Shown: positions 25,475-33,376 of the stretch, one piece after another
How positions within the stretch are numbered: position 1 is the stretch's first letter
Layout: each line of letters begins with the position of its first letter
Source: Eubacterium sp. 14-2
Lineage (GTDB): Bacteria > Bacillota > Clostridia > Lachnospirales > Lachnospiraceae
Reading direction: 5' to 3'
NCBI RefSeq assembly: GCF_000403845.2
Contig: NZ_KE159567.1
Location: 1,310,911 to 1,374,910, forward strand
DNA length: 64,000 bases
Position numbers and translations under genes: made by a program
The notes under the pieces: model-generated
Told to the model about the DNA's origin: nothing
The model's database searches: none
What the model saw: the letters and a program-made list of their open reading frames with translations, nothing else

Positions 25475-26842
25475 ATGGAAAATCAAAATGCGTATCAGAA
25501 ACCGGTAACACTGAAGAACATTCTGAAGTTTGCCGTCCCCACCATTGTTATGACTTTGTTTATGTCCTTTTATACCATGGTGGACGGGTTGTTTGTGTCC
25601 AATCTCATCGGTACTGCCGCATTGTCGGCCATCAATCTTACCGCGCCGGTGATTCAGTTTGTCACTGCTGTTTCCACCATGCTGGCCACAGGAGGCAGTG
25701 CGGTGATTATGAAGAAGATGGGAGAGCAGAAAGGAGAAGAGGCAAAGGAGGATTTTACTTCGCTGATTCTGGTAAACGTGGCCGTTGGCCTGACAATGTG
25801 GGCCCTGGGCTATCTGGCCATGGGACGTATATTCGGAGGCATGAATCTGTCGGCAGAAGTGGCAGAATACTGTACGGTATACCTGAAACATTATCTGATG
25901 TTTACCGTGCCCATTCTGCTGATGAACAATTTTACCCTTTACATGATTGCATGTGGGAAGGCAACGCTTTCACTGGTGTGCTCCGTGGCCGGGGGACTGC
26001 TGAACATGGCGCTGGATTTCTGCTTTATTGCAGTATTCCACATGGGAATCCGAGGAGCGGCCATTGCCACTGGCCTGGGATATTCTGTCACTGCAGTGGT
26101 GGGGCTTATGGTATTTAGCCGGAGAAAGAATCTGCTGCACTTTAAGAAGCCGGTATTCCGCTTCCAGGTGCTGAAAAATGCTGCTTCCAACGGCTGTTCG
26201 GAAATGGCCACCGCCATGGTTACGGGAATTGTTACTTTGATGTTTAACTGGACTATGTTAAAATATGTGGGGGAAGATGGAGTTGCAGCCATTACCATTA
26301 TTATGTATGTGCTGATGTTTGCAAGTTCCCTTTATACAGGCTACTCTTATGGGGTGGCTCCCATGATCAGCTTTTATTATGGAGAAAAAAACCGGGAAAA
26401 GCTGCGGAAACTGACTGTGCTCAGTCTGAAAATAATCGGCGTATTGTCCCTGACCACGGTGGCATTCTCTCTGGCAGTGACCAGGCCTCTGGTATCAGTA
26501 TTCGCCCGGCCGGATAATCCGGTGTATGACCTGGCAGTAACAGGAAACCGAATCTGCACAGCGGCTCTGCTTTTTATCGGATTTAATATTTTTGCCAGCG
26601 GAATGTTTACCGCGCTGTCCAATGGGGTGGTTTCTGCGGTTCTGGCATTTTCCCGCTCCTTTGTGTTTATGATGGCTGCCATGCTGGTGCTTCCGGCCCT
26701 TCTGGGTGTAAATGGCATCTGGCTGGCCACTCCGGCTGCGGAACTGATGGCCCTTGGGCTTTCTGCTTTCATGTTCTGGAGATACAGAGAAAGAAAAACC
26801 AATGAAAAAACTCGGAAAAGTTATGGAAAAAAGCAGCTATGA
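25475..26842 (+). CDS. MATE family efflux transporter (MepA-like)
   Basis: This is a 455-residue, twelve-helix Na+ or H+ antiporter for drugs or metabolites. It begins with the MATE-typical segment LKNILKFAVPTIVMTLFMSF and TMVDGLFVSNLIGTAALSAI; the second half repeats the fold (CSEMATAMVTGIVTLMFNW). The start at 25475 has AGGAGA at good spacing; the alternative ATG at 25427 lies within the promoter region. Expression is predicted to be controlled by the divergent MerR regulator. The 3' end runs into the remnant of another gene, and the C-terminal residues (ERKTNEKTRKSYGKKQL) may have been altered at that junction. Confidence 0.9.
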   Translation: MENQNAYQKPVTLKNILKFAVPTIVMTLFMSFYTMVDGLFVSNLIGTAALSAINLTAPVIQFVTAVSTMLATGGSAVIMKKMGEQKGEEAKEDFTSLILVNVAVGLTMWALGYLAMGRIFGGMNLSAEVAEYCTVYLKHYLMFTVPILLMNNFTLYMIACGKATLSLVCSVAGGLLNMALDFCFIAVFHMGIRGAAIATGLGYSVTAVVGLMVFSRRKNLLHFKKPVFRFQVLKNAASNGCSEMATAMVTGIVTLMFNWTMLKYVGEDGVAAITIIMYVLMFASSLYTGYSYGVAPMISFYYGEKNREKLRKLTVLSLKIIGVLSLTTVAFSLAVTRPLVSVFARPDNPVYDLAVTGNRICTAALLFIGFNIFASGMFTALSNGVVSAVLAFSRSFVFMMAAMLVLPALLGVNGIWLATPAAELMALGLSAFMFWRYRERKTNEKTRKSYGKKQL

Positions 26843-27029
26843 TTATCTGACACTGGAGAATATTGGTTCTTTTTTGCTGAACCCGGTGACAGTCCTGGCA
26901 TTGCTGCTGTTGCCGGCGTGCATTGCAGTCTATACCATGATTGATATCAGTGGGGTTATTTTCCTGCTGGATCAGTCCTGCCAGGGGAGACAGGCCAGTC
27001 TGAGACAGACTTTGCAGCAGGGTCTGTGA
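26823..27029 (+). pseudogene. Remnant of the membrane domain of a glycerophosphodiester phosphodiesterase
   Basis: About 68 codons read as a piece of the N-terminal membrane domain (GPDPase_memb type) that precedes the catalytic domain in clostridial GDPD proteins: YDYLTLENIGSFLLNPVTVL, a hydrophobic stretch, then YTMIDISGVIFLLDQS. The frame stops after LRQTLQQGL, and no GDPD catalytic domain (HRG motif) follows before the next promoter. The fragment overlaps the last 20 bases of the MATE gene in another frame, which suggests a deletion joined the two. The family assignment is from memory of the domain pattern; a tiny membrane protein is the alternative. Confidence 0.55.
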
Positions 27030-27045
27030 TTCCAGGGAAATCATG

Positions 27046-27074
27046 TTGTAACCGGACGTCATATGTGCTAGAAT
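27046..27074 (+). promoter_or_regulatory. Promoter of the second MATE gene
   Basis: TTGTAA (27046-27051) and an extended -10, TGC TAGAAT (27069-27074), are spaced by 17 bp, 61 bp upstream of the ATG. Confidence 0.75.
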
Positions 27075-27134
27075 AGAAAAATCACTGAAAAACGGAAACG
27101 GGAAAAACAGAGAAGATGACAGAAGGGAACAGGG

Positions 27135-28529
27135 ATGAAACAGAATTTTTGGAAAAGATATACAGGGGATAAGGCGTTTTACCGGATGGTTCTGATGATT
27201 GTGGTGCCCATTATTATCCAGAATGGAATTACCAACTTTGTGAGTCTTCTGGATAATATTATGGTGGGGCAGGTAGGGACAGAGCAGATGAGCGGCGTTG
27301 CCATTGTAAACCAGTTTATGACGGTGTTCAATATCTGCATTTTCGGCGGTGTTTCCAGCGCCGGAATTTTTACCGCCCAGTATTATGGGCAGGGGAGCCA
27401 GGAAGGAGTACGCAATACCTTCCGGTTTAAGTTTATCATCTGTCTTCTGATGACGGTTTTTGCCATTGTGCTGTTTCTCACAGCCGGAGAAGAGCTGATT
27501 ATGCTGTATCTTCATGAAGGCGCTCAGACCGGGGACATTGCCCGGACGCTGGAATACGGAAAAGAATATCTGGCGGTGATTATTTTCGGGATTGCGCCCT
27601 ATGCCGTTTCCCAGACTTACGCCAGTACGTTGCGTGAGACAGGGGAGACCGTGCTGCCTATGAAGGCCGGAATTATTGCGGTTCTGGTAAATCTTCTGGG
27701 AAATTTCCTGCTGATTTTCGGAAATTTCGGGTTTCCGGCCCTGGGGGCTGTGGGTGCGGCTCTCGCGACGGATATTGCCAGAGTGGTGGAATGTGTGATA
27801 CTGATGTGCTGGACTTACAGCCACCGGCAGGAGCATCCCTTTATTGAAGGGGCATTTCGCAGTTTGCGTATACCGAAGGAGCTGACGGTCAATATTATCC
27901 GAAAAGGAATTCCCATTATGCTCAATGAAATTGCCTGGTCTACCGGGCAGGCGTTTCTGATGCAGTGCTATTCGGTACGGGGCCTGTCTGTGGTGGCTGG
28001 ACTGAATATTTCCAGTACCGTATCCAACCTGTTTAATGTGGTCTTTCTCTCCATCGGAGGGGCCATTGCAATTATTGTGGGACAGCTTCTGGGAGCCGGA
28101 AAAATGGAAGAAGCCAGAGATACAGACCGGAAACTGCTGTTTTTTACAGTTTCCACCTGTCTGGTGTGCGGAAGTCTGCTGGCATTGATTTCACCTTTCT
28201 TCCCGCTGATTTACAATACCTCCGGGGAAGTGCAGAGTCTTGCCACAGGGTTTATCCTGATTGCCGCAGGATGTATGCCTCTGTATGCGTTTATGCACGG
28301 CTGCTATTTTACCCTGCGTTCCGGCGGAAAGACCTGGATTACCGTATTGTTCGACAGCGTGTATGTGTGGGCAGTGGATATTCCCCTTGCGTTTGTGCTG
28401 GCGAATTTTACCGGACTTCCCATTGTGGTGGTGTATCTGAGCTGCCAGCTGATAGAGACGCTGAAATGTATTCTGGGTTACATACTGGTGAAAAAAGGAA
28501 TCTGGCTGCAGAATATTGTTGCTGCCTGA
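27135..28529 (+). CDS. MATE family efflux transporter
   Basis: This is a 464-residue multidrug/toxin extruder with twelve predicted helices. The N-terminal part shows the usual LMIVVPIIIQNGITNFVSLL and DNIMVGQVGTEQMSGV; the second half begins around residue 240 with the matching GIPIMLNEIAWSTGQAFLMQ. It belongs to a different MATE subgroup from the pump at 25475, so it is not a recent duplicate. It has its own promoter. A membrane protein gene follows 34 bp downstream, probably in the same transcript. The substrate is unknown. Confidence 0.9.
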   Translation: MKQNFWKRYTGDKAFYRMVLMIVVPIIIQNGITNFVSLLDNIMVGQVGTEQMSGVAIVNQFMTVFNICIFGGVSSAGIFTAQYYGQGSQEGVRNTFRFKFIICLLMTVFAIVLFLTAGEELIMLYLHEGAQTGDIARTLEYGKEYLAVIIFGIAPYAVSQTYASTLRETGETVLPMKAGIIAVLVNLLGNFLLIFGNFGFPALGAVGAALATDIARVVECVILMCWTYSHRQEHPFIEGAFRSLRIPKELTVNIIRKGIPIMLNEIAWSTGQAFLMQCYSVRGLSVVAGLNISSTVSNLFNVVFLSIGGAIAIIVGQLLGAGKMEEARDTDRKLLFFTVSTCLVCGSLLALISPFFPLIYNTSGEVQSLATGFILIAAGCMPLYAFMHGCYFTLRSGGKTWITVLFDSVYVWAVDIPLAFVLANFTGLPIVVVYLSCQLIETLKCILGYILVKKGIWLQNIVAA

Positions 28530-28563
28530 AATTGAGGGCAGATTACAGAAAGAGGAATCTATT

Positions 28564-29901
28564 ATGATTTACACAGGATTTGAACTGGCGTACCTGTTCT
28601 TTTTCTACAGCTTTATGGGCTGGTGCCTGGAAGTGGTCTATGCGGCTGTGGGCAGGAAAGAATTTGTAAACAGAGGATTTCTGAACGGAATGCTGTGCCC
28701 GGTGTATGGCTTCTCTATGGTATTTATGCTGGTGTTTATGGATTCTCTGAGAGAAGAGTGGTTTTATCTGTTTCTGGGCTGCATGATTGTGGGAACTGTC
28801 ACGGAGTTGCTGACGGGGCTGCTGCTGGAAAAAGTATTTCATCTGCGGCTCTGGGATTATTCCGGACGCAGGTTTCAGGCCGGCGGATATATCTGCCTTG
28901 CGGCAGCAGCACTTTGGGGCGGTCTGGGTATATTTGTGATAAAATTTCTCAATCCCCTGCTGATGGGACTGCTGAAAACCATATCATATCTGCCGGGAAT
29001 CCTGGTACTGTCATGTCTCTGGCTGATTCTGGCGGTGGATATCAGTATGACCGTTGGGGCGCTGCTTAAGATAAAAAGCCAGAATCATGCCATGTCAGAG
29101 ATTGCAGAAGGGCTGAATCAGGCTTCCCGTTCTCTGCAGGCTGCAATTGTAAGACTGGTGGACAGGCGTATGAACCGGGCCTTTCCCGGAATGGAACAGA
29201 AAAAGGCGGAGACTGAGGAGGAAAAGCAGGAATTAATACGTCAGAAGACCATATTTGCCTATGGCTGCAGTTTTTATAAGGTGGTGTGGATTTTTTTCCT
29301 GGGGGCTTTTCTGGGCGCGCTGGTGGAAATGGTTTTCTGCCGGTTTACCATGGGCTGGTGGATGAGCAGAAGCAGCCTTGTTTACGGAACGTTCAGCCTG
29401 GTTTGGGGGATTGGCGTTGCCGGAGCTACCATTGTGCTGTATCGTTACCGAAATCAGGAGGACAGCCATATTTTTCTGGCGGGGACTCTGCTGGGCGGCG
29501 CTTATGAATATATCTGCAGCGTGTTTACCGAACTGGCTTTTGGAACGGTATTCTGGGACTACAGCGATATTCCCTTTAATCTGGGCGGCAGAATCAATCT
29601 TCTGTACTGCTTTTTCTGGGGAATTGCGGCATGGGTATGGATGAAACGTCTGTATCCTGTGATATCACGCTGTATTGAAAAGATTCCGCAAAAAGCCGGA
29701 AAGGTGCTGACCTGGGTGTTTCTGTTGTTTATGGCCTGGGATGTGAGCATTTCCGCACTGGCGCTGGCCCGCTATGGAGAACGGGCGCAGGGGATTCCTC
29801 CGGCCGGTGAACTGGCTGTGTGGCTGGATCAGGAATTTCCCGATGAGCGGATGAATCAGATATATCCCAGCGCGAAAACAACGGATGAGCTGGGACAGTA
29901 G
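28564..29901 (+). CDS. Putative ABC-transporter type IV (CmpB) membrane protein with two tandem domains
   Basis: This is a 445-residue polytopic membrane protein of the CmpB family (PF06541 type), whose function is not established. The domain occurs twice: residues about 10-165, with FMGWCLEVVYAAVGRKEFVN and GFLNGMLCPVYGF, and residues about 245-400, with GALVEMVFCRFTMGWWMSRS and LVYGTFSLVWG. A charged cytoplasmic linker of about 70 residues joins them. The ATG at 28564 follows AAAGAGG; a longer frame from 28516 overlaps the MATE gene. No ATP-binding partner is encoded nearby, so the ABC label may not describe its real role. Confidence 0.8.
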   Translation: MIYTGFELAYLFFFYSFMGWCLEVVYAAVGRKEFVNRGFLNGMLCPVYGFSMVFMLVFMDSLREEWFYLFLGCMIVGTVTELLTGLLLEKVFHLRLWDYSGRRFQAGGYICLAAAALWGGLGIFVIKFLNPLLMGLLKTISYLPGILVLSCLWLILAVDISMTVGALLKIKSQNHAMSEIAEGLNQASRSLQAAIVRLVDRRMNRAFPGMEQKKAETEEEKQELIRQKTIFAYGCSFYKVVWIFFLGAFLGALVEMVFCRFTMGWWMSRSSLVYGTFSLVWGIGVAGATIVLYRYRNQEDSHIFLAGTLLGGAYEYICSVFTELAFGTVFWDYSDIPFNLGGRINLLYCFFWGIAAWVWMKRLYPVISRCIEKIPQKAGKVLTWVFLLFMAWDVSISALALARYGERAQGIPPAGELAVWLDQEFPDERMNQIYPSAKTTDELGQ

Positions 29902-29951
29902 CAGACAGAAGTCTGTTTCACAGAAAAACGAAGGATGAATGGAGACGGAAT

Positions 29952-30800
29952 ATGGAAGCAAAAGAGTATTTCAGTAAGAAAAAAAGAGTGGTTGTGAAAA
30001 TTGGTTCGGCCTCTCTGCACCATGAGGCTACGGGCAGGCTGAATCTGGGGAAGGTGGAGCGCCTGGTGCGGGAACTCTGCGATATCCGCAACTGCGGGAT
30101 GGATGTGTGTCTGGTGAGCTCCGGGGCCATTGCAGTGGGGCGCACTGCCATAGGCCTTGCAGAGCGGCCGGACAATATTTCCACCAAGCAGGCCTGTGCG
30201 GCGGTGGGGCAGGCCAGGCTTATGATGACCTACCAGAAATTATTTTCTGAATATCATCAGACTGCCGGGCAGATACTTATGACAAAAGGCACCATGCAGG
30301 ACAATGTTTCCCGGAAAAATGCCCAGAATACCTTTGAAGAACTGTTTCGTCTCGGTATTATCCCCGTGGTCAATGAAAACGACACGATTTCCACCTATGA
30401 AATGCAGTTTGGCGATAATGATACCCTGTCTGCACTGGTAGCTTCTCTGGTGGGAGCGGATTTACTGATTCTGCTGTCTGATATTGACGGACTGTTTACC
30501 GATGATCCTCATAAAAATCCTTCTGCAGAGCTGATTTCCGTAGTGGACCGGCTGGATGAGAATATCATTTCCATGGCAAAGGGAACCACAGGGAGCGATG
30601 TGGGCACCGGAGGCATGGAGACAAAACTGACTGCGGCAAAGATTGCCACATGTTCCGGAGCAGATATGATTATTGCCAATGGAGCGGATGTAGGCGTACT
30701 TCATCGGATTTTTGAGGGGGATTTTGTGGGCACCCTGTTCCGGGAGCATCGGGACGAAGATTTTTATATAGCGGATTTTATTGAAAAGAGTCTGGAGTAG
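29952..30800 (+). CDS. proB: Glutamate 5-kinase (short form without PUA domain)
   Basis: ProB phosphorylates glutamate as the first step of proline synthesis. The amino-acid-kinase fold is clear: VVKIGSASLHHE near residues 14-25, VSSGAIAVGRTAIGL, VNENDTISTYEMQFGDNDTL and GTGGMETKLTAAKIA. At 282 residues it lacks the C-terminal PUA domain found in E. coli ProB, a common clostridial form. It begins a run proB, DUF896, 5-formyl-THF cyclo-ligase, with proA 2.6 kb further on the same strand beyond an opposing sigma/anti-sigma pair. Confidence 0.95.
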   Translation: MEAKEYFSKKKRVVVKIGSASLHHEATGRLNLGKVERLVRELCDIRNCGMDVCLVSSGAIAVGRTAIGLAERPDNISTKQACAAVGQARLMMTYQKLFSEYHQTAGQILMTKGTMQDNVSRKNAQNTFEELFRLGIIPVVNENDTISTYEMQFGDNDTLSALVASLVGADLLILLSDIDGLFTDDPHKNPSAELISVVDRLDENIISMAKGTTGSDVGTGGMETKLTAAKIATCSGADMIIANGADVGVLHRIFEGDFVGTLFREHRDEDFYIADFIEKSLE

Positions 30801-30874
30801 TGTGAGAATCATGGGATCAGGAAACGGAATCAGGTTATGGTGATTCCAGATTTTACGTCAGAAAGGAGAATACC

Positions 30875-31096
30875 ATGGAACAGAGCAAAATAGACCGGAT
30901 CAATGTGCTGGCCCAAAAATCAAAGGCGGAGGGCCTGACAGAGGCGGAAAAGAAAGAGCAGGATCTGCTGCGGAAAGAATATATTGCAAATATCAGGCGG
31001 AACCTGCGTGCCCAGCTGGACAGCATTGACGTGGTAAATCCGGATGGAACCACAGAAAATCTGGGTGAGAAATATGGAAACAAAGAAGCAAATTAG
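30875..31096 (+). CDS. DUF896 (YnzC-like) small protein
   Basis: This 73-residue charged helical protein belongs to the DUF896 family. The typical pattern is visible: INVLAQKSKAEGLTEAEKKE, then LRKEYIANIRRNLRAQLDSI, with a polar C-terminal tail. B. subtilis relatives include YnzC in the SOS-linked yneA operon, but no function is firmly known. A GAAAGGAG box precedes the ATG. Its last 23 bases overlap the start of the cyclo-ligase gene, which indicates tight coupling. Confidence 0.9.
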   Translation: MEQSKIDRINVLAQKSKAEGLTEAEKKEQDLLRKEYIANIRRNLRAQLDSIDVVNPDGTTENLGEKYGNKEAN

Positions 31097-31631
31097 AAGC
31101 AGGCTCCGGCAGCGCCGGGAGAGGCTGTCTTTGGAGCAGATGGGGAGTCTGTCAGCAGAAATCTGCCGGAAACTGGAGGAACAGCCATGGTTTTTCCAGG
31201 CGGAAACCATCTGCTTTTATTATCCCCTGGGAACTGAGACGAACCTGCTGCCCCTGGCAGAAAAAGCGCTGGCTCTGGGAAAAACAGCCGCATTTCCCAG
31301 GGTGGAAGGAAAAGAAATGGAATTTTACAAAGCTGCCTCACTGGAAGAGTTTCAGGAAGGCAGCTTTCATGTAATGGAACCGGTGAGCGAAATCCCTGCA
31401 GCAGAGCCGGGGAGGACAGTGCTGGTGCCGGGTCTGGGATTTGACCGCAGGGGAAACCGCATGGGGTACGGGGGAGGATATTATGACCGTTATTTTGCCA
31501 GATATCCGGAATGCTTTAAAATCGGAATTGCATATGAGGTTCAGCTTGTGGAAGGGCTGGAACCGGAACCCCATGACATATCCATGGATGCAGTAGTGAC
31601 GGAGCGGGGCGTTTATTTTTGCAGGCAGTGA
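31074..31631 (+). CDS. 5-formyltetrahydrofolate cyclo-ligase
   Basis: This enzyme converts 5-formyl-THF to 5,10-methenyl-THF with ATP, returning folate to the active pool. The 185-residue protein shows the N-terminal basic helix (KKQIRSRLRQRRERL), the substrate/ATP region FYYPLGTETN, and the family signature LVPGLGFDRRGNRMGYGGGY near residues 121-140. The ATG at 31074 lies within the DUF896 gene; an earlier in-frame ATG at 31044 would overlap more and has no clear ribosome-binding site. The stop lies 15 bp from the converging rsiV-type gene, and no terminator is evident between them. Confidence 0.92.
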   Translation: METKKQIRSRLRQRRERLSLEQMGSLSAEICRKLEEQPWFFQAETICFYYPLGTETNLLPLAEKALALGKTAAFPRVEGKEMEFYKAASLEEFQEGSFHVMEPVSEIPAAEPGRTVLVPGLGFDRRGNRMGYGGGYYDRYFARYPECFKIGIAYEVQLVEGLEPEPHDISMDAVVTERGVYFCRQ

Positions 31632-31645
31632 AAAAACGGGGATTT

Positions 31646-32581
31646 TTACTGCAGATATCCGTCTTTTACAATATCTTTCACAGTTTCTGTGGGAATTTCA
31701 AAAGTAACCACGCCCATATAACCGGGGGCTACCTGATATTCGTCAAAGACAATCATCAGTTTTCCGGATTCACTGATATAAAAGCTGGCAGTATCGGATA
31801 ATTCTGTGAAGTTCCATTCCGGCACATCACTGTCCACCCAGTAGGTTTTTGTTTCGTCCTGAGCCATCTGGTCTTTCATCTGCTGTCTGATATTTTCAGT
31901 GATGGGAGTTTTATAATCGGCACCGTCCTGAAACAGATCTTTCAGGGTAATCATGTTACCGGTCTGTTTGTCAATATGATAGATTTTTTCCATCTGAGCG
32001 GCGCCTGCCATGGTAATGGTCTGGTGGAACCGCAGAGAGAAGAGCCTGTCATTGTCAGTTGCCACTTCATAGTCCAGATTTACAGCCTGAGTGCCTTCCC
32101 CGCCGGCGGCTTTCAGGTCTGCCTCATAAGCCGCAATGATCGCATCGGTATAAGCCTGAATATTGTCATTCAGTTCCTGTGTGGCGTCTTTCAGTATTTC
32201 TCCGTCTTTGTTTTCCACCTGGACTTCCGGCACTTTGATATTGGCTTCCATCCGGTTTTCCTGATGCTCATATTCCCGGAAGGTAACGATTTTCACAATG
32301 GCTCCAAGGATTGGAATCTGTTCCATGGCGTGGGCAATGGTGGGACCGGAATTGGCCAGTACAACCAGAATAAGGGCTGCTGCAGCAATTCCTGTGGCTG
32401 CTCTGGCAAAAGGAAACCGGAAAATGGAGGATTTCTTCCGGCAGGTATCCGTCTGTTCTGGCAGATTGTCTGCGGCATCTTTTTTGGCCTGTGCAATGGC
32501 GGCTTCCACCTGATTCTTTAACGTGTCCGGAACTTTAATGTTCTGATAATCCTGTCTGATCTGGTCTAAATTATGATTCAT
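31646..32581 (-). CDS. rsiV: RsiV-like anti-sigma factor with DUF3298 domain
   Basis: This is a single-pass membrane anti-sigma factor. Residues 1-55 are cytoplasmic and should bind the cognate ECF sigma factor, one membrane helix lies near residues 58-76 (AATGIAAAALILVVLANSG), and the extracytoplasmic part ends in a DUF3298 domain (FDEYQVAPGYMGVVTFEIP). In B. subtilis and C. difficile, RsiV/CsfV-type proteins with this layout bind lysozyme, which triggers their cleavage and frees the sigma factor. The 311-residue length fits. It overlaps the sigma gene by 11 bp. Lysozyme sensing is inferred from the family. Confidence 0.85.
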   Translation of the reverse strand: MNHNLDQIRQDYQNIKVPDTLKNQVEAAIAQAKKDAADNLPEQTDTCRKKSSIFRFPFARAATGIAAAALILVVLANSGPTIAHAMEQIPILGAIVKIVTFREYEHQENRMEANIKVPEVQVENKDGEILKDATQELNDNIQAYTDAIIAAYEADLKAAGGEGTQAVNLDYEVATDNDRLFSLRFHQTITMAGAAQMEKIYHIDKQTGNMITLKDLFQDGADYKTPITENIRQQMKDQMAQDETKTYWVDSDVPEWNFTELSDTASFYISESGKLMIVFDEYQVAPGYMGVVTFEIPTETVKDIVKDGYLQ

Positions 32582-33065
32582 GGCAGAGTTCTCCTTCCGT
32601 GAGTTTGATTTTCATTTTTTTCAGGCTGCGGTATAACATGCTTTTGACGGTATTTACGTTTTCTTCCAGCACGTCGGCGATTTCCTGGAGTTTTCGGTCC
32701 TCAAAATAGCGCAGAACCACCACTGCCCGTTCCTTTTCGTTCAGTACATCCAGGGCGTCGATGGTGTCGAAGTCGGGATATATGTCTTCTTTTCCCTGTT
32801 CCTGCGGAAATTCAGAAAAGGTTTCCCGCTGTCTTTCCCGGAGGACTTCCAGGGAAGTATTGATGACGATGCGCCAGAGCCAGGTCCGGATATAAGATTC
32901 ATTCCGAACGGAAGAGGCATTCCGTATGGCTTTGTAAGCGCTTTCCTGCACAATATCCATGGCGTCGGATTCGTTTTTTACATAAGTGAAAGCCAGGCGG
33001 TACAGGGAATTGTAAGAGGTCAGCAGCTCCTGTTCTACCAGCTGCTGCATCTTTGGTGTATTCAT
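32571..33065 (-). CDS. sigV: ECF sigma factor (SigV/ECF30-like)
   Basis: This is a 164-residue extracytoplasmic-function sigma factor. Region 2 (YRLAFTYVKNESDAMDIVQ, then WLWRIVINTSLEVLRER) and region 4 (ERAVVVLRYFEDRKLQEIAD, then LEENVNTVKSMLYRSLKKMK) are clear. The ATG at 33065 is preceded by AAGGAG. A longer frame from 33125 is rejected because it would translate through a strong ECF-type promoter. The downstream partner is the RsiV-like anti-sigma factor, and the promoter matches its own class, so the pair should be self-activating upon envelope stress. Confidence 0.92.
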   Translation of the reverse strand: MNTPKMQQLVEQELLTSYNSLYRLAFTYVKNESDAMDIVQESAYKAIRNASSVRNESYIRTWLWRIVINTSLEVLRERQRETFSEFPQEQGKEDIYPDFDTIDALDVLNEKERAVVVLRYFEDRKLQEIADVLEENVNTVKSMLYRSLKKMKIKLTEGELCHES

Positions 33066-33097
33066 GTTGTATTCTCCTTTCCGGTTGTTATAGATTA

Positions 33098-33124
33098 GAC
33101 GGGGCGGGGCCATGGAAAGTTTCA
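33098..33124 (-). promoter_or_regulatory. ECF-type autoregulatory promoter of the sigV-rsiV pair
   Basis: On the minus strand TGAAAC (33124-33119) and CGTC (33101-33098) are separated by 17 bp, the pattern recognised by SigV, SigW, SigX and SigM in B. subtilis. It lies 33 bp upstream of the chosen ATG. Confidence 0.85.
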
Positions 33125-33188
33125 TAACAGTCCCGATTATTTTTCTGATGCAGAATTTCAGAAAGTATAAAAATTTCTTCTGTCAGGA

Positions 33189-33217
33189 ATGACAAAAGGA
33201 GCGGAACTTGTTATACT
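33189..33217 (+). promoter_or_regulatory. Promoter of proA
   Basis: ATGACA (33189-33194) and TATACT (33212-33217) are spaced by 17 bp and lie 160 bp upstream of the proA start. A frame is open from 33221 into proA, but homology begins at 33377, so the stretch between is treated as a leader; no riboswitch was recognised in it. Confidence 0.65.
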
Positions 33218-33376
33218 GTTATGGTAAATGGAAAATTTATCTGTTCTTTTCAGCAGAATAACAGAGAAAGGCCTGAAGTGAAAGGAAATATTCCGGAGGA
33301 CGAAAGGGAAAAAGGAAATTATTTCAGCAGGCGGAGTAATAAGGCAGTGAAAAAGGTGACAGAACGGAGGAATAAT

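Noticed and set aside
26769-27836. 355-codon minus-strand frame across the second MATE gene
   Set aside because: It is His/Gln-rich shadow translation with no family resemblance and opposes a clear transporter gene and its promoter.
33066-33125. Longer start for the ECF sigma factor gene
   Set aside because: It would place the ECF promoter inside the coding sequence; the ATG at 33065 has AAGGAG at good spacing.
33221-33376. N-terminal extension of proA by 52 codons
   Set aside because: The extension is highly charged and unlike ProA, while the internal ATG at 33377 has a strong ribosome-binding site and begins at the conserved N-terminus.
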